Notes: a model not told the origin generated them from the letters alone. Shown: positions 17,268 through 25,848, counted from the first letter of the stretch. The stretch: DNA of 38,486 bases from an uncultured Myxococcales bacterium (GCA_937949945.1 CALFEQ010000051.1:1-38486), one strand, 5' to 3'. Numbers and translations are program-made.

Positions 17268-18524
17268 TCAGCGTGTCGTCGATCCGTCGACTCCGCGCGC
17301 CGGCGCGCCGCGAAGGTCCGCCGTCGCGGTCGCAGCCGGCAGCCCGTCGCTCGCCGTCTTCAGGCGGACGAGATACGTCGTCATCCCCGCGACCAGCGAG
17401 AGCGCGACGATCGTGACGATGGCGAGCCAGGTCGGCACCTCCCGTGATCGGGCCGCGCCGCCATGGACGAGGGCGACGGTGTCCGTGCGCGGACGCTCCT
17501 CGCGCGCGTCGTCGCGCTCGGCGCGATCGCCGTCGCGCGCGGAAGGCTTCGTGTCACCGCCGTCGGGCCGCGCTCGCTCCTCACGCGAGGGCTCGGCGGA
17601 GCGCGGCGCCTCGGTGACGCTCGCGCCCTCCGCGTTCTTCGCTCGCGCGCCGCGCGATCGCGGCGCCGAGGGCGCCCCCGAGACGGCCGCACGGAAGATG
17701 CCGAGGCGCTCGGTGACCTCGCGCGCCGATGCCGGACGGTTCTCCGGCTTCTTCTCGAGCATCGCGAAGAGCACCTCCTCGACGCCGCGAGGCAGACCGC
17801 GGCGGACCTCGTCGTCGAGCGGCGGCGGCTCGGCGGTGCACTGGAGGTTCAAGAGCTCGCGCGGCGACGGCGAAGAGAACGGCGGCTCGCCGGCGAGCAT
17901 CTCGTAGAAGATGAGCCCGAGCGCGTAGAGGTCGCTGCGCGCGTCGATCGTGCGAGCGTCGATCTGCTCGGGGCTCATGTACTGGAGCGTGCCGATGCTC
18001 GCCGTGTTCGTCGCGTTCATGCCCTCGAGCACCTTCGCGATGCCGAAGTCCATCACCTTGAGCCCGGTCGGCGGCGCGTCGTCGCCGGCGTCCTCGCTCA
18101 GCGTGAGCATCACGTTCTCCGGCTTCAGATCGCGGTGGACGATCGGCGGCTCCTGCTCGTGCGCAACGGTGAGCGCCTCCGCGATGCGGACCACGTGCTC
18201 GAGGGCCTCCTGCCACGGGAGCGAGCCGCGCCGCGTCAGCTCCTGGCGCAGCGTCCGCCCGTGCAGGTACTCGAGCACCATCACGAGCTGGCCGTCGGTC
18301 TCCATCGACGCGAGGCTGCGCACGAGGTTCGGGTGCTCGAGGTGCGCGAGGATCTGCATCTCGTTGAGGAACAGGCGGCGGCCTTCCTCGTTCCGGGTCA
18401 GCTCCGGCCGGAGCACCTTCAGCGCGACGCGGCGCTTCGAGAGGCGCTCCTCCGCCTCGTAGACCTTGCCCATGCCGCCTTCGCCGATGAGGCGCCGCAC
18501 GAGGTATTCGCCGATTCGATCCAT
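17268..18524 (-). CDS. Transmembrane Ser/Thr protein kinase
   Basis: The 418-aa protein is taken from the ATG at 18524, which has a GAGGAG ribosome site; the open frame runs a further 163 codons upstream but reads as low-complexity sequence. The kinase domain fills residues 7-275: glycine loop GEGGMGKVYE (14-23), Lys36, VHRDLKPEN (129-137), MDFG (158-161), YMSPEQ and the RSDLYALG helix, all intact, so it should be active. A charged linker leads to one membrane helix (about 363-384) and a short outer tail. It is the first gene of a four-gene operon with cytochrome and ferredoxin proteins, and its neighbour holds a kinase-dead homologue. Likely targets are its operon partners, by inference. Confidence 0.92.
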   Translation of the reverse strand: MDRIGEYLVRRLIGEGGMGKVYEAEERLSKRRVALKVLRPELTRNEEGRRLFLNEMQILAHLEHPNLVRSLASMETDGQLVMVLEYLHGRTLRQELTRRGSLPWQEALEHVVRIAEALTVAHEQEPPIVHRDLKPENVMLTLSEDAGDDAPPTGLKVMDFGIAKVLEGMNATNTASIGTLQYMSPEQIDARTIDARSDLYALGLIFYEMLAGEPPFSSPSPRELLNLQCTAEPPPLDDEVRRGLPRGVEEVLFAMLEKKPENRPASAREVTERLGIFRAAVSGAPSAPRSRGARAKNAEGASVTEAPRSAEPSREERARPDGGDTKPSARDGDRAERDDAREERPRTDTVALVHGGAARSREVPTWLAIVTIVALSLVAGMTTYLVRLKTASDGLPAATATADLRGAPARGVDGSTTR

Positions 18525-19064
18525 CCGTTCTGCTCCTCGAGGCAGGTCCGCCGACCAGGCGTCCGGAAGTCCCCCTACGGACGACGGGCTGCGACGATCT
18601 GAACCCAGCCGTCGTTCGACCCCCAACCGACCGCAGGTCGGACACGGATCGCTCGAAAGCGGCGAGCTCTCCGGCTCCACGGCGACGGCTCGATGGACGC
18701 CGCTGGAGGGCCGTGTGGGCTCGTACTTCAGCGGAGCGGCCGCCGCGCGCCTCGGGCCCTTCGTCGGGGCGAGACGCGGATCTTCCTCCTCCGGGGCCCT
18801 CGGCTCCGAAGGCGGCGGGGGACGACAAAGCCGCTCCGTCAGGCGCTGGGAGGTGAAAGGACGTCGCATGATCGATTCCGGGGTGAAGCAGGGCGCCCTG
18901 GCGCCCACTCCTCCTGGACGTTCGAGGAGGCCCGGAAGTTCCACGCTCGACCAACGCTCGAACGGTCGACGCCTTACGGTCCGCACGGGCGGACGTGCGC
19001 GATCGTGCGCCACGCGAGGCGACCTCGGCGGAAATGGCGCACCCGTCCTGCGCCGATGCCGGCG
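18525..19064. other. 540-bp non-coding region upstream of the redox operon
   Basis: It should contain the promoter of the minus-strand kinase operon. A hairpin GGGCGC-CCTG-GCGCCC lies at 18891-18906, close to a second inverted pair, CTCCTC...GAGGAG (about 18908-18930). These could act as a terminator downstream of the DUF1554 gene or as leader structure. Long frames are open on both strands but none shows a domain or plausible start context. Confidence 0.45.
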
Positions 19065-19790
19065 TCACTGCTCGAAGCAGTACAGACGATGCTGCTGGTT
19101 GCAGGCGACGTTCCGCACCTGCGTCCAGGCCGCGCCGGTCTTGTCGACCTCGCCCATGAGCCCGTTCAACGCCGCATTCTGTTGCAAGAAGTTGTTGCAG
19201 TTGGCGTTCACGGCCTGACCGTTGGAGTTCGTCCCCGTCCAGACCGACTCGGGATCCCCGACGCGCTTGCCGGTCTCGTCGAACTCGATCGGGACGTTCG
19301 GTCCGAGCGTCTTGATCACGTCCTTGCTCGCGAAGACGAGCGTCTTCTGGTCGACCAGGTACCAGGGCCCGACGTCCTCGAGCCGGTCGAACGCCGAGTT
19401 TCCGGTCACCGAGAGCCAGGCGACGAACTTTCCTCCGAGCTTCGCCGCGTCGGCGAGCTGCTGGCACCGCTGGTTGGCGGCTTCGATGGCGCCGAGGCCA
19501 CCCAGCGTCCCGATCGCGCCCGTCGTCGTGGTCGAGGTGACGAACACGCGCTTGCGCGTGCTGCCGGTGCCGGCGTCCCCGGCGTCCGTCTCCGCGTCGA
19601 GGCCCGCGTCTCGCGGACCGCCCGCATCGACCGGGCTCGCGTCCTGCGGCCCGCCGCCGCCGTCGCCCGGCACGATCACGGGCCCCCCGTCCGACTCCTC
19701 GAACGGCTGGAGGTCGAGATCGCACCCGACGACGACGAGGCCGATGGCCGTGAGCGTGCTCGCAGCGAGGATGCCCGCGAACGGTCTCAT
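19065..19790 (-). CDS. DUF1554-like lipoprotein
   Basis: From the ATG at 19790 the protein is 241 aa; a GTG two codons upstream is an alternative start. A signal peptide ends in VVVGC (lipobox), followed by a Gly/Asp/Ala-rich linker. The C-terminal domain begins with KRVFVTSTTTTG and continues with GLGAIEAANQRCQQLADAAKL, GKFVAWLS and a closing CNQQHRLYCFEQ, typical of the DUF1554 family of secreted lectin-like proteins of unknown function. Conserved cysteines should form disulphides. It is transcribed in the same direction as the kinase operon but separated from it by 540 bp, so it is probably independent. Confidence 0.8.
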   Translation of the reverse strand: MRPFAGILAASTLTAIGLVVVGCDLDLQPFEESDGGPVIVPGDGGGGPQDASPVDAGGPRDAGLDAETDAGDAGTGSTRKRVFVTSTTTTGAIGTLGGLGAIEAANQRCQQLADAAKLGGKFVAWLSVTGNSAFDRLEDVGPWYLVDQKTLVFASKDVIKTLGPNVPIEFDETGKRVGDPESVWTGTNSNGQAVNANCNNFLQQNAALNGLMGEVDKTGAAWTQVRNVACNQQHRLYCFEQ

Positions 19791-19841
19791 TCTCACTCAT
19801 CCTACCATCGCGGCGCGGGCGGCGCTCGGCGGCTCCGCGCG

Positions 19842-20321
19842 CTACTCGAGGACGCCTTCGCGGGGCCCGCGCCGGGCGACCGCCACGATGTCCTCCATCC
19901 CGAACGCCAACCGCTCCGGCAGATCGGCCTCCGCGAACACCTTCACCTCGCGGATCTCGAGCGGGTTCATCGGCGCCTTCGACGGCGGAGACGCTTCGCA
20001 CTCGACGGCGATGGTCACGGCGTGGAACCGTGGGTCGCGCGCGGGATCGGACCACGCGCCGAGCATCCGAACGAACCGGTGCTCGGTGATTCCCGCCTCT
20101 TCTTCGAGCTCGCGCGCGAGGCCGCGCGTGAGCGTCTCGCCCCACTCGAGCGTCCCGCCCGGCAGACACCACGTCCCGGTGTCGGCGCGGCGGACGAGGA
20201 CGAAGCCGCCGTCGCGCGTACGGACGACGGCGGCGATCGAGACGACGGGGCGCTTCAGGATGTGCCGCGTCACTTCGTGGACGAGCCCGTAGGCGGCCTT
20301 CGGCAACCAGCTCAGGAGCAC
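19842..20321 (-). CDS. Nudix hydrolase
   Basis: This 159-aa protein carries a complete Nudix box at residues 56-78: G56, E62, then RELEEEAGI (70-78), matching GX5EX7REUXEEXGU. Such enzymes hydrolyse nucleoside diphosphates linked to another group, often clearing oxidised or excess nucleotides; the substrate cannot be read from the box. The start is GTG and no strong ribosome site is seen. The first 25 residues precede the usual Nudix beta-strand. It is divergent from the FAH-family gene at 20402. Confidence 0.9.
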   Translation of the reverse strand: MLLSWLPKAAYGLVHEVTRHILKRPVVSIAAVVRTRDGGFVLVRRADTGTWCLPGGTLEWGETLTRGLARELEEEAGITEHRFVRMLGAWSDPARDPRFHAVTIAVECEASPPSKAPMNPLEIREVKVFAEADLPERLAFGMEDIVAVARRGPREGVLE

Positions 20322-20401
20322 CTGCCCAGCATAGGCGCGGCAAGCGCGCCACGCGGGAAAAATCCTGGCAGAGGCGCGAGAGCGGCACTAATGGCCAGCC
20401 C

Positions 20402-21394
20402 ATGAAGCTCGTCACGTACAAGGCCAGGCAGGGGAACGAGGCCAGGAGCGGCCTCCTCGTCGGAGACAAGCTCGACACCATCGTCGATCTCGAGCGCGCG
20501 CTCGGCCACCTCGGCCGATCGATCGACGGGCGGAGCGTCCTCGGCCTGGTCCAGGCCGGGACCGAGGGTCTCGACGCCGCTCGTGAGGTGCTCGACGCGC
20601 ATGCGAAGAAGAAGCTCCCCGACGCGTGGAACGGAGGCCCGACGGCCGTCGCGCTCGCCGACGTCACGCTCCTCGCGCCGATCCCGCGGCCCCCGTCGAT
20701 GCGCGACGGCTACGCGTTCCGCCAGCACGTCGAGACCGCCCGGCGCAACCGCGGGCTCGACATGATCCCGGAGTTCGACCAGTTCCCGGTCTTCTACTTC
20801 ACGAACCACCAGGCGGTCGTCGGCCCGGGCCCGGTCCACGTGAAGCCCCGCCACCTCGAGCGCCTCGACTTCGAGCTCGAGGCGGCGATCGTCGTCGGGC
20901 GCGAGGCGCGCGACGTCCCGGCCGCGAAGGCGGACGAGATCATCTTCGGGATGATGATCATGAACGATTTCTCCGCGCGGGCGCTCCAGATGGAGGAGAT
21001 GAAGCTCTCGCTCGGCCCGGCGAAGGGGAAGGATTTCGCGACGGGCCTCGGCCCGTGGCTCGTCACGATGGACGAGCTCGAGGACGTCACGCGCAAGACG
21101 GACGTCGGCGCGCACTTCGACCTCGGCATGCGCGCGTTCGTCAACGGCGTGCAGGTCTCGAGCGGCAACGTGAAGGACATGACGTGGACGTTCGCGCAGA
21201 TCCTCGAGCGCGCGAGCTACGGCGTCACGCTGTACCCCGGCGACGTCATCGGCTCGGGCACCTGCGGCACCGGCTGCTTCCTCGAGCTCAACGGATCGAA
21301 GATCACGAAGGACCAGTGGCTCCGTCCGGGCGACGTGGTCGCGCTCGAGATCGATCGCCTCGGTCGTCTCGAGAACACGATCGTCGCGGAGTGA
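20402..21394 (+). CDS. Fumarylacetoacetate hydrolase family protein
   Basis: The 330-aa protein has the FAH-type catalytic fold over about residues 95-330. Visible features are the RDGYAFRQHV active-site loop, the DFELEAAIVVG strand with acidic metal ligands, MIMNDFSARALQ, and the closing GDVIGSGTCGTGC...LRPGDVVALEI. Family members hydrolyse beta-diketones or decarboxylate/hydrate small oxo-acids in aromatic catabolism, using Mg2+ or Ca2+. No other aromatic catabolism gene adjoins it, so the substrate is open. A strong stem-loop (21402-21458) follows the stop. Confidence 0.9.
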   Translation: MKLVTYKARQGNEARSGLLVGDKLDTIVDLERALGHLGRSIDGRSVLGLVQAGTEGLDAAREVLDAHAKKKLPDAWNGGPTAVALADVTLLAPIPRPPSMRDGYAFRQHVETARRNRGLDMIPEFDQFPVFYFTNHQAVVGPGPVHVKPRHLERLDFELEAAIVVGREARDVPAAKADEIIFGMMIMNDFSARALQMEEMKLSLGPAKGKDFATGLGPWLVTMDELEDVTRKTDVGAHFDLGMRAFVNGVQVSSGNVKDMTWTFAQILERASYGVTLYPGDVIGSGTCGTGCFLELNGSKITKDQWLRPGDVVALEIDRLGRLENTIVAE

Positions 21395-21401
21395 GCGCGG
21401 C

Positions 21402-21458
21402 AGACGAGCACGGAGCGTGCGAAGCCGTCGCGCTTCGCACGCTCTTCCGTGCCCGTCT
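21402..21458. terminator. Bidirectional stem-loop between convergent genes
   Basis: Arms pair as AGACG (21402-21406) with CGTCT (21454-21458), GCACGG (21408-21413) with CCGTGC (21447-21452), and GCGTGCGAAG (21415-21424) with CTTCGCACGC (21433-21442), leaving an 8-base loop. It lies between the stops of the convergent FAH and alpha/beta hydrolase genes. It lacks a T-tract, so termination may need a factor or act by stabilising 3' ends. Confidence 0.75.
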
Positions 21459-21469
21459 CGGAGAAGAGG

Positions 21470-22519
21470 TCAGGCGGTCGCTCGGGCATTCTCGTCGATC
21501 GAGCCCCAGAACGGCGCGGGCGCGTGCTCGAAGAAGAAGGCCAGCGCCTCGCTGGTCGCCCATCCCTTCACCCAGCTCGACTCGTCGAGACCGGACAGCC
21601 ACCCGAGGTGCCCGCCGTGCTTCGTCGTCCGCACGCGCACGGCACGTGAGGCGCCGTCGAGCCAGGGCCGGACCGTGTCGATCGGGACCATCGGGTCGTC
21701 CTCGGCGTGGAGGACGAGCGTGGGCACCGTCACCTTCCCCAGCCAGGGCCCCGAGCTCGACTCTGCGTAGTAGGTGTCGACGTCGCGCAGGCCGTGCATC
21801 GGCACGATGATGCGCTCGTCGAAGGCGCGGAAGCGCTTGATGGCGTCGAGATCCTTCGGGCGCCAATGCGCACGGCGCGGGTGGTGGAGGGCGAACGCGC
21901 GCGCCCGGTCGAGCAGCCCGCGGAGCACGTGGAAGCGGTACGGCAGGCAGGCGAGCCCATCCATGCGCGCCGCGACCCGCGTGTAGTCGAGCGGCGCGGA
22001 GATGGTCGCGATCGCGAGGACGCCCGGGGGCGGGCGGTCTCCCCATTCACCCGCGAGCTTCAGCGCGTGGCTTCCCCCGCCCGAGAAGCCGAGCACGAGC
22101 ACGCCGGACACGCGCGGATCGTTCGCCACGTGACGGACGGCGCGATCGAGGTCGCTCGTGAGCCCCGCGTGGTAGAGCGACGGCGCGTCGACGATGCTCT
22201 CGCCGGCGCCGCGCATGTCGAGCCGCACGACGTGGTAGCCCGCCCGATGGAGCGCGACGGCGGCGCGCCGGCAGCAATGCGACTCCTTCGACCCCGCGAT
22301 GCCGTGGAGCACGACCACGGCCGGAGCGCCTCTCGCGGACCACCACGCACGCGCGTGGAGGAAGCCGGGCTCGCCTCGATGCTCGATCGGGATCCGGAGA
22401 TCCTCCTCGTGCTCGACGACGTGCGAGCGCGGCGGCGAGAACAGGGGCACGGCGGCGCCGATCGTCTGCACGTGCGGGCTCCTCAACCAGCGCGGCGGTC
22501 GGAACGCGGACGGGAACAT
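21470..22519 (-). CDS. YheT-type alpha/beta hydrolase
   Basis: The 349-aa protein is taken from the ATG at 22519, which has a GAGGGG ribosome site. It opens with PSAFRPPRWLRSPHVQTI, characteristic of the YheT/ABHD1-3 family. The fold carries the oxyanion region HGIAGSKES (72-80), nucleophile Ser146 in GFSGGG, Asp274/275 in HAEDDPMVP and His304 in KHGGHLGWL. Members are esterases acting on lipids or small esters, generally cytoplasmic or membrane-associated. It is convergent with the FAH-family gene and divergent from the chagasin-like gene. Confidence 0.9.
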   Translation of the reverse strand: MFPSAFRPPRWLRSPHVQTIGAAVPLFSPPRSHVVEHEEDLRIPIEHRGEPGFLHARAWWSARGAPAVVVLHGIAGSKESHCCRRAAVALHRAGYHVVRLDMRGAGESIVDAPSLYHAGLTSDLDRAVRHVANDPRVSGVLVLGFSGGGSHALKLAGEWGDRPPPGVLAIATISAPLDYTRVAARMDGLACLPYRFHVLRGLLDRARAFALHHPRRAHWRPKDLDAIKRFRAFDERIIVPMHGLRDVDTYYAESSSGPWLGKVTVPTLVLHAEDDPMVPIDTVRPWLDGASRAVRVRTTKHGGHLGWLSGLDESSWVKGWATSEALAFFFEHAPAPFWGSIDENARATA

Positions 22520-22672
22520 CGGTGCCCCTCGTAGCAGACGCGAGGCGCTGCGTCCCGTAGACCTCAGGTGCGCCGTGCGCGATCCATCAGAAAGGGCCCG
22601 GCGACCACGGGTCCGCCGACGGCTGGCCTTGAAAACTCGGCCATTTTTATGGGCTCGAGGGACGAGCGAGTC

Positions 22673-22690
22673 GTGGCATGTAGCATGCAC
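22673..22690. promoter_or_regulatory. Near-palindrome GTGGCATG-TAG-CATGCAC
   Basis: This dyad lies 40 bp upstream of the chagasin-like gene in the divergent region. Just upstream an AT-rich stretch (22629-22650) contains TTGAAAA and TTTTTAT, a likely promoter area in GC-rich DNA. An operator function is inference. Confidence 0.3.
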
Positions 22691-22729
22691 TCCGACATGG
22701 CCTGACATCACGACGGAGTGGACCTTCAC

Positions 22730-23374
22730 ATGCGACTCTCTTCTGCCCTCTTTGCCTTCGCCGCCATCGCTCTTGCCCTCTCTCCCCTCGCCTGCGCCTC
22801 GGTCCAGGACGACGACGTGGCCGTGGCCGAGGCCCCGATGAACGAATCCGCCGGCCTCGTCATCACCGAAGACGACGACGGCAAGACGCTGACGGTTACG
22901 GAGGGACAGGACGTCCTCGTGAGGCTCCCATCGAACCCCACGACCGGCTACGCGTGGGAGGTCGTCTCGACGGACCGCAGCTTCGGTTATCCGGTCGAGA
23001 TCACGTTCATCCCGGACGGCAGCGCGATCGGCTCCGGGGGCATCGAGCAGTTCCGCTGGAAGACGTCGGGCTTCTTCCCTCTCGTCGGCGCGCACACCGT
23101 GACGATGCAGTACAAGCGCTCGTGGGAGGTCGAGCCGATCAAGACCTTCACGTTCACCGTCGACATCGTCCCGCCGGCGAACGAGTGCCCGACCATCCAC
23201 CCGCCGGCGCCGGGCTTCTGCGGCGACGGCGAGATCCGGGTGCTCGAGGACGAGAGGGGCTGCACCGTCGGGTACGACTGCGAGCGCGGGTGCGGCGGCG
23301 GCTGCGGTCCTGGCAGGAGCTGCCAGAACTGCTGGGGCCAGATGCTCTGCATCCCGTCGGGCGCGGTCTGCTGA
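22730..23374 (+). CDS. Chagasin-like (I42) protease inhibitor lipoprotein with Cys-rich tail
   Basis: The 214-aa protein is taken from the ATG at 22730 (CGGAG upstream); a GTG at 22718 is possible. A signal peptide ends in SPLAC (lipobox, Cys22). The middle domain shows the chagasin/I42 cysteine-protease-inhibitor signature: VTEGQDVLVRL, SNPTTGYAWE with the conserved NPTTGY loop, and a C-terminal HTVTMQYKRSWE strand pair. A 60-residue tail with about a dozen cysteines (from NECPTIHPP on) is an extra module. It probably protects the cell surface from papain-like proteases; the target is unknown. Confidence 0.8.
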   Translation: MRLSSALFAFAAIALALSPLACASVQDDDVAVAEAPMNESAGLVITEDDDGKTLTVTEGQDVLVRLPSNPTTGYAWEVVSTDRSFGYPVEITFIPDGSAIGSGGIEQFRWKTSGFFPLVGAHTVTMQYKRSWEVEPIKTFTFTVDIVPPANECPTIHPPAPGFCGDGEIRVLEDERGCTVGYDCERGCGGGCGPGRSCQNCWGQMLCIPSGAVC

Positions 23375-23395
23375 CGCTCCCGTCGCGCCGAGCGC

Positions 23396-24868
23396 TCACT
23401 GCAGCGCGCACGCGGGATCGAACACGTAGACCGTCGCGCTCGCCGGCGGGCCCGGCTGATCGTTCGCGACGAGGTAGCCGATCCCGTTGCTCGCCGTCGC
23501 CGTGACGAACGCAGCGATGGGCACCGGCAACACGTGACGCCGAGGTGCGTCCCCCTCTTTGACCACGGCGAGCGGCTGGCGCGTGACGAACTGCACCGCC
23601 GTCTGCTCGCCGTTGTCGCGCGACATCGTCGCGACCATCGCCGTGTTGGCGTCGAGCATCGCCGTCGGTCCGACGACGCTCGCGTTCGCGGGGATCGGGG
23701 TCGCGTACGTCTCGACGTCGACGCCGAGGCTCGCGTCGAGCGGCGCCGTCTCGTTGGCGACGACGAACCACCCACGAACGGCCCGCGTGAGCACCGCCTC
23801 GCCGACCTGATGATGCACGCCGGTCGCCCAGAAGATCGCGCCGTCGGCGCTCTGGGCGAAGCTCCGCGCCACGCTGACCGCTCCGGCGTCCGTGAACGCG
23901 GCGACGGGCTCGGTCGTGGGCATCGGCCCGCCGGCGTTGTCGATGAAATCGAACATCGCGATTTGGGTGACGACGCCCGTCATGAGCAGCCGCTTCCCCG
24001 AGACCGCGCTCGGCGCGGTGTTCTCGGCGAACTGGAGCGGCGTCGCGGTGAGTGACACCGGCTCGACGAGGGGCAGGTCCACGATGGCCGCCGGGTGCTG
24101 CGCGGCGGCGGGACCGACGAAGAGCGCGGAGTCCCCGCCGCGCGGGAACAGGAGGATTTGCTCGGCCGGACGGTTGTACGTCGCGAGCACCGTGTGCGCC
24201 GTGATCGTCGGCGTGAACGGATCCACCGGCGCGTCGATCCACGCGAGCGGCACGCGGCTCGGGCCGGGTCCGCTCGGCGCCCCGACGAGCCACACGCGGC
24301 TGCCGCTCTGCACGATCTGGGTGGGGACGAAGCCGAGGCCGACGACGGGCACCTGGGGCGGCGTGGGGTTCGTCGGGTTCGACACGTCGAACGCGACGAG
24401 ACCGGTCGGCGTCGTGACGAAGAGCCAGGGATGCACCGCGGCCGCGCAGCGGCCCGACGAGCAGGCGACCTGCTGGCCGATGGCGAACTGCGAGACCTTG
24501 TACTTGTACGGCGTCGCCGGCCCGCACGTGGCCTTCTCCTTGTCGCAGACGGCCGCGCTGCACGCCGCGCTCTTGCAGACGTCGTAGACGCACCGCTTGC
24601 GGGAGAGATCGCACCGGCCCTTCAAGCAGCCGTGCGTCGTCACGCACGGCTCGTCGCTCGTGCACGCCGTCGCGTCCGGCCCGACGGGGATGCCCGTGTC
24701 GACCCCGCCGTCGCTCGGCTCGCCGCCGCCTCCGCCCCGGTCCGGTTGGAATCCGCCGTCCGCGGCTGCGTCGATCCGCGACTCGTCGAGATCGAGCGCG
24801 CAGCTCGCGGCGAGGGCCAGAAGGCCGCCTGCGATCGAGCCGAGCGCGAAGCGACCTCGTCGCCTCAT
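23396..24868 (-). CDS. Large lipoprotein with Cys-rich N-terminus, function unknown
   Basis: The 490-aa protein starts at the ATG at 24868, two bases after the stop of the upstream TPR gene, so the pair is translationally coupled. A signal peptide ends in LAASC (lipobox). An Asp/Gly-rich linker is followed by a cysteine-dense block (CTSDEPCVTTHGCLKGRC and onward) and then about 370 residues of beta-strand-rich repeats (for example WLFVTTPTGLVAFDVSN) that could form a propeller. I find no enzyme motif. Its position suggests it works with the TPR/PEGA-like protein in the envelope. Confidence 0.8.
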   Translation of the reverse strand: MRRRGRFALGSIAGGLLALAASCALDLDESRIDAAADGGFQPDRGGGGGEPSDGGVDTGIPVGPDATACTSDEPCVTTHGCLKGRCDLSRKRCVYDVCKSAACSAAVCDKEKATCGPATPYKYKVSQFAIGQQVACSSGRCAAAVHPWLFVTTPTGLVAFDVSNPTNPTPPQVPVVGLGFVPTQIVQSGSRVWLVGAPSGPGPSRVPLAWIDAPVDPFTPTITAHTVLATYNRPAEQILLFPRGGDSALFVGPAAAQHPAAIVDLPLVEPVSLTATPLQFAENTAPSAVSGKRLLMTGVVTQIAMFDFIDNAGGPMPTTEPVAAFTDAGAVSVARSFAQSADGAIFWATGVHHQVGEAVLTRAVRGWFVVANETAPLDASLGVDVETYATPIPANASVVGPTAMLDANTAMVATMSRDNGEQTAVQFVTRQPLAVVKEGDAPRRHVLPVPIAAFVTATASNGIGYLVANDQPGPPASATVYVFDPACALQ

Positions 24869-24870
24869 CT

Positions 24871-25842
24871 TCAGTAAGTCCCTCGGACGACGAACCCGCC
24901 TGGAGCGGCCCCCACCGTCACCTGAGCCTCCGGCTTGTCCTTGTCGATCGGGAGCAGAACGAGCGCGACACCGCCGGCCACGAGCACCGCGCCGCTGATG
25001 AGCGCGATGTTCGTCCACGTCTCGAGCGACGACGCGTGGTCGTAACCGGCGCGCGAAGGCGCCGCGTCGTACGCCTCCTTGGCGCCGAGAGCGCTCGTCC
25101 CGAGGATCGCCGAGGCCCCGAGCGCGGCGAGGCCGACGCCGCCGATGCCGACGCCGATGACCTTCGTCGTCGTCCAGAACGGCCGCTCGCGCAGGCGCGC
25201 GGGCACCGGCTCGGGCGGAGGAGCGGGTTCGGGCTCGGGATCGGCCTCGACCTTCGGCTCGGGCTTCGGCTCGTCCTTGAGCTCGACGTTCACGACCTTG
25301 CCCGCCTCGAGCGTCACGTCGCGGCGCTCGATCGGCTTGTCGGGGGCGCGGATCGTCAGCGTGTGGACGCCGGGAGCGGCGTGGAGCCGAGCGGGGGTCG
25401 GAACCTCGGTGAGCGCGTCGAGCTGCACCTTCCACCCCGGCTCGGGCGAGGTCACGACGACGGTGCCGAGGCTCTTCTCCAGCGCGGCGACGCGCTCCTT
25501 CGCGATGGCGGTCTGCTTCGCGTCGAGCCCCGGCACCTCGAGCGAACGCGCGTACGCATCGGCTGCGCGCTCCGGGCGGGAAGCCAGGTCCCACGCGAGG
25601 CCCGCCGTGTAGAGCGCGACGGCGTTCGGCTTGAAGGACGCGGCGGCTTCGAAGTGCAGCGCCGCCTCCGAGTAACGCTTGGCGGCGAACGCCTTCGTAC
25701 CGTCCTGGTACTGCTGGCGCGCCTCCGCGGCGGAATCCACGGTCTTTTCTTCAGCGCGTGCGGGGTGAGCGGCCGACGTGACCGCGAGCACCACGAGAGC
25801 AGCGAGCGCACGTTCGACAACGGGCGGCGCCCATCCGGCCAT
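24871..25842 (-). CDS. TPR and PEGA-like domain membrane protein
   Basis: This 323-aa protein has a signal or anchor segment (about 10-30), a TPR-like stretch (about 38-110: EARQQYQDGTKAFAAKRYSE, AVALYTAGLAWD), a PEGA-like beta domain (about 126-195, with PTPARLHAAPGVHTL), a Pro/Glu linker and two membrane helices (about 226-250 and 276-300). PEGA-like modules bind outer-surface or wall components. The upstream kinase has a similar PEGA-like tail, and the downstream lipoprotein is coupled to this gene, so the three may form one signalling/envelope unit. Confidence 0.8.
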   Translation of the reverse strand: MAGWAPPVVERALAALVVLAVTSAAHPARAEEKTVDSAAEARQQYQDGTKAFAAKRYSEAALHFEAAASFKPNAVALYTAGLAWDLASRPERAADAYARSLEVPGLDAKQTAIAKERVAALEKSLGTVVVTSPEPGWKVQLDALTEVPTPARLHAAPGVHTLTIRAPDKPIERRDVTLEAGKVVNVELKDEPKPEPKVEADPEPEPAPPPEPVPARLRERPFWTTTKVIGVGIGGVGLAALGASAILGTSALGAKEAYDAAPSRAGYDHASSLETWTNIALISGAVLVAGGVALVLLPIDKDKPEAQVTVGAAPGGFVVRGTY

Positions 25843-25848
25843 GCCCTG

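Noticed and set aside
18525..19013. N-terminal extension of the operon kinase
   Set aside because: The added residues are low-complexity Pro/Arg/Ser without a domain, while the ATG at 18524 has a GAGGAG ribosome site and starts just before the glycine loop.
20322..20401. Sigma-54 promoter (TGGC...TTGC) before the Nudix gene
   Set aside because: The GG-GC spacing is 7 rather than 10 bases, so it does not fit the consensus.
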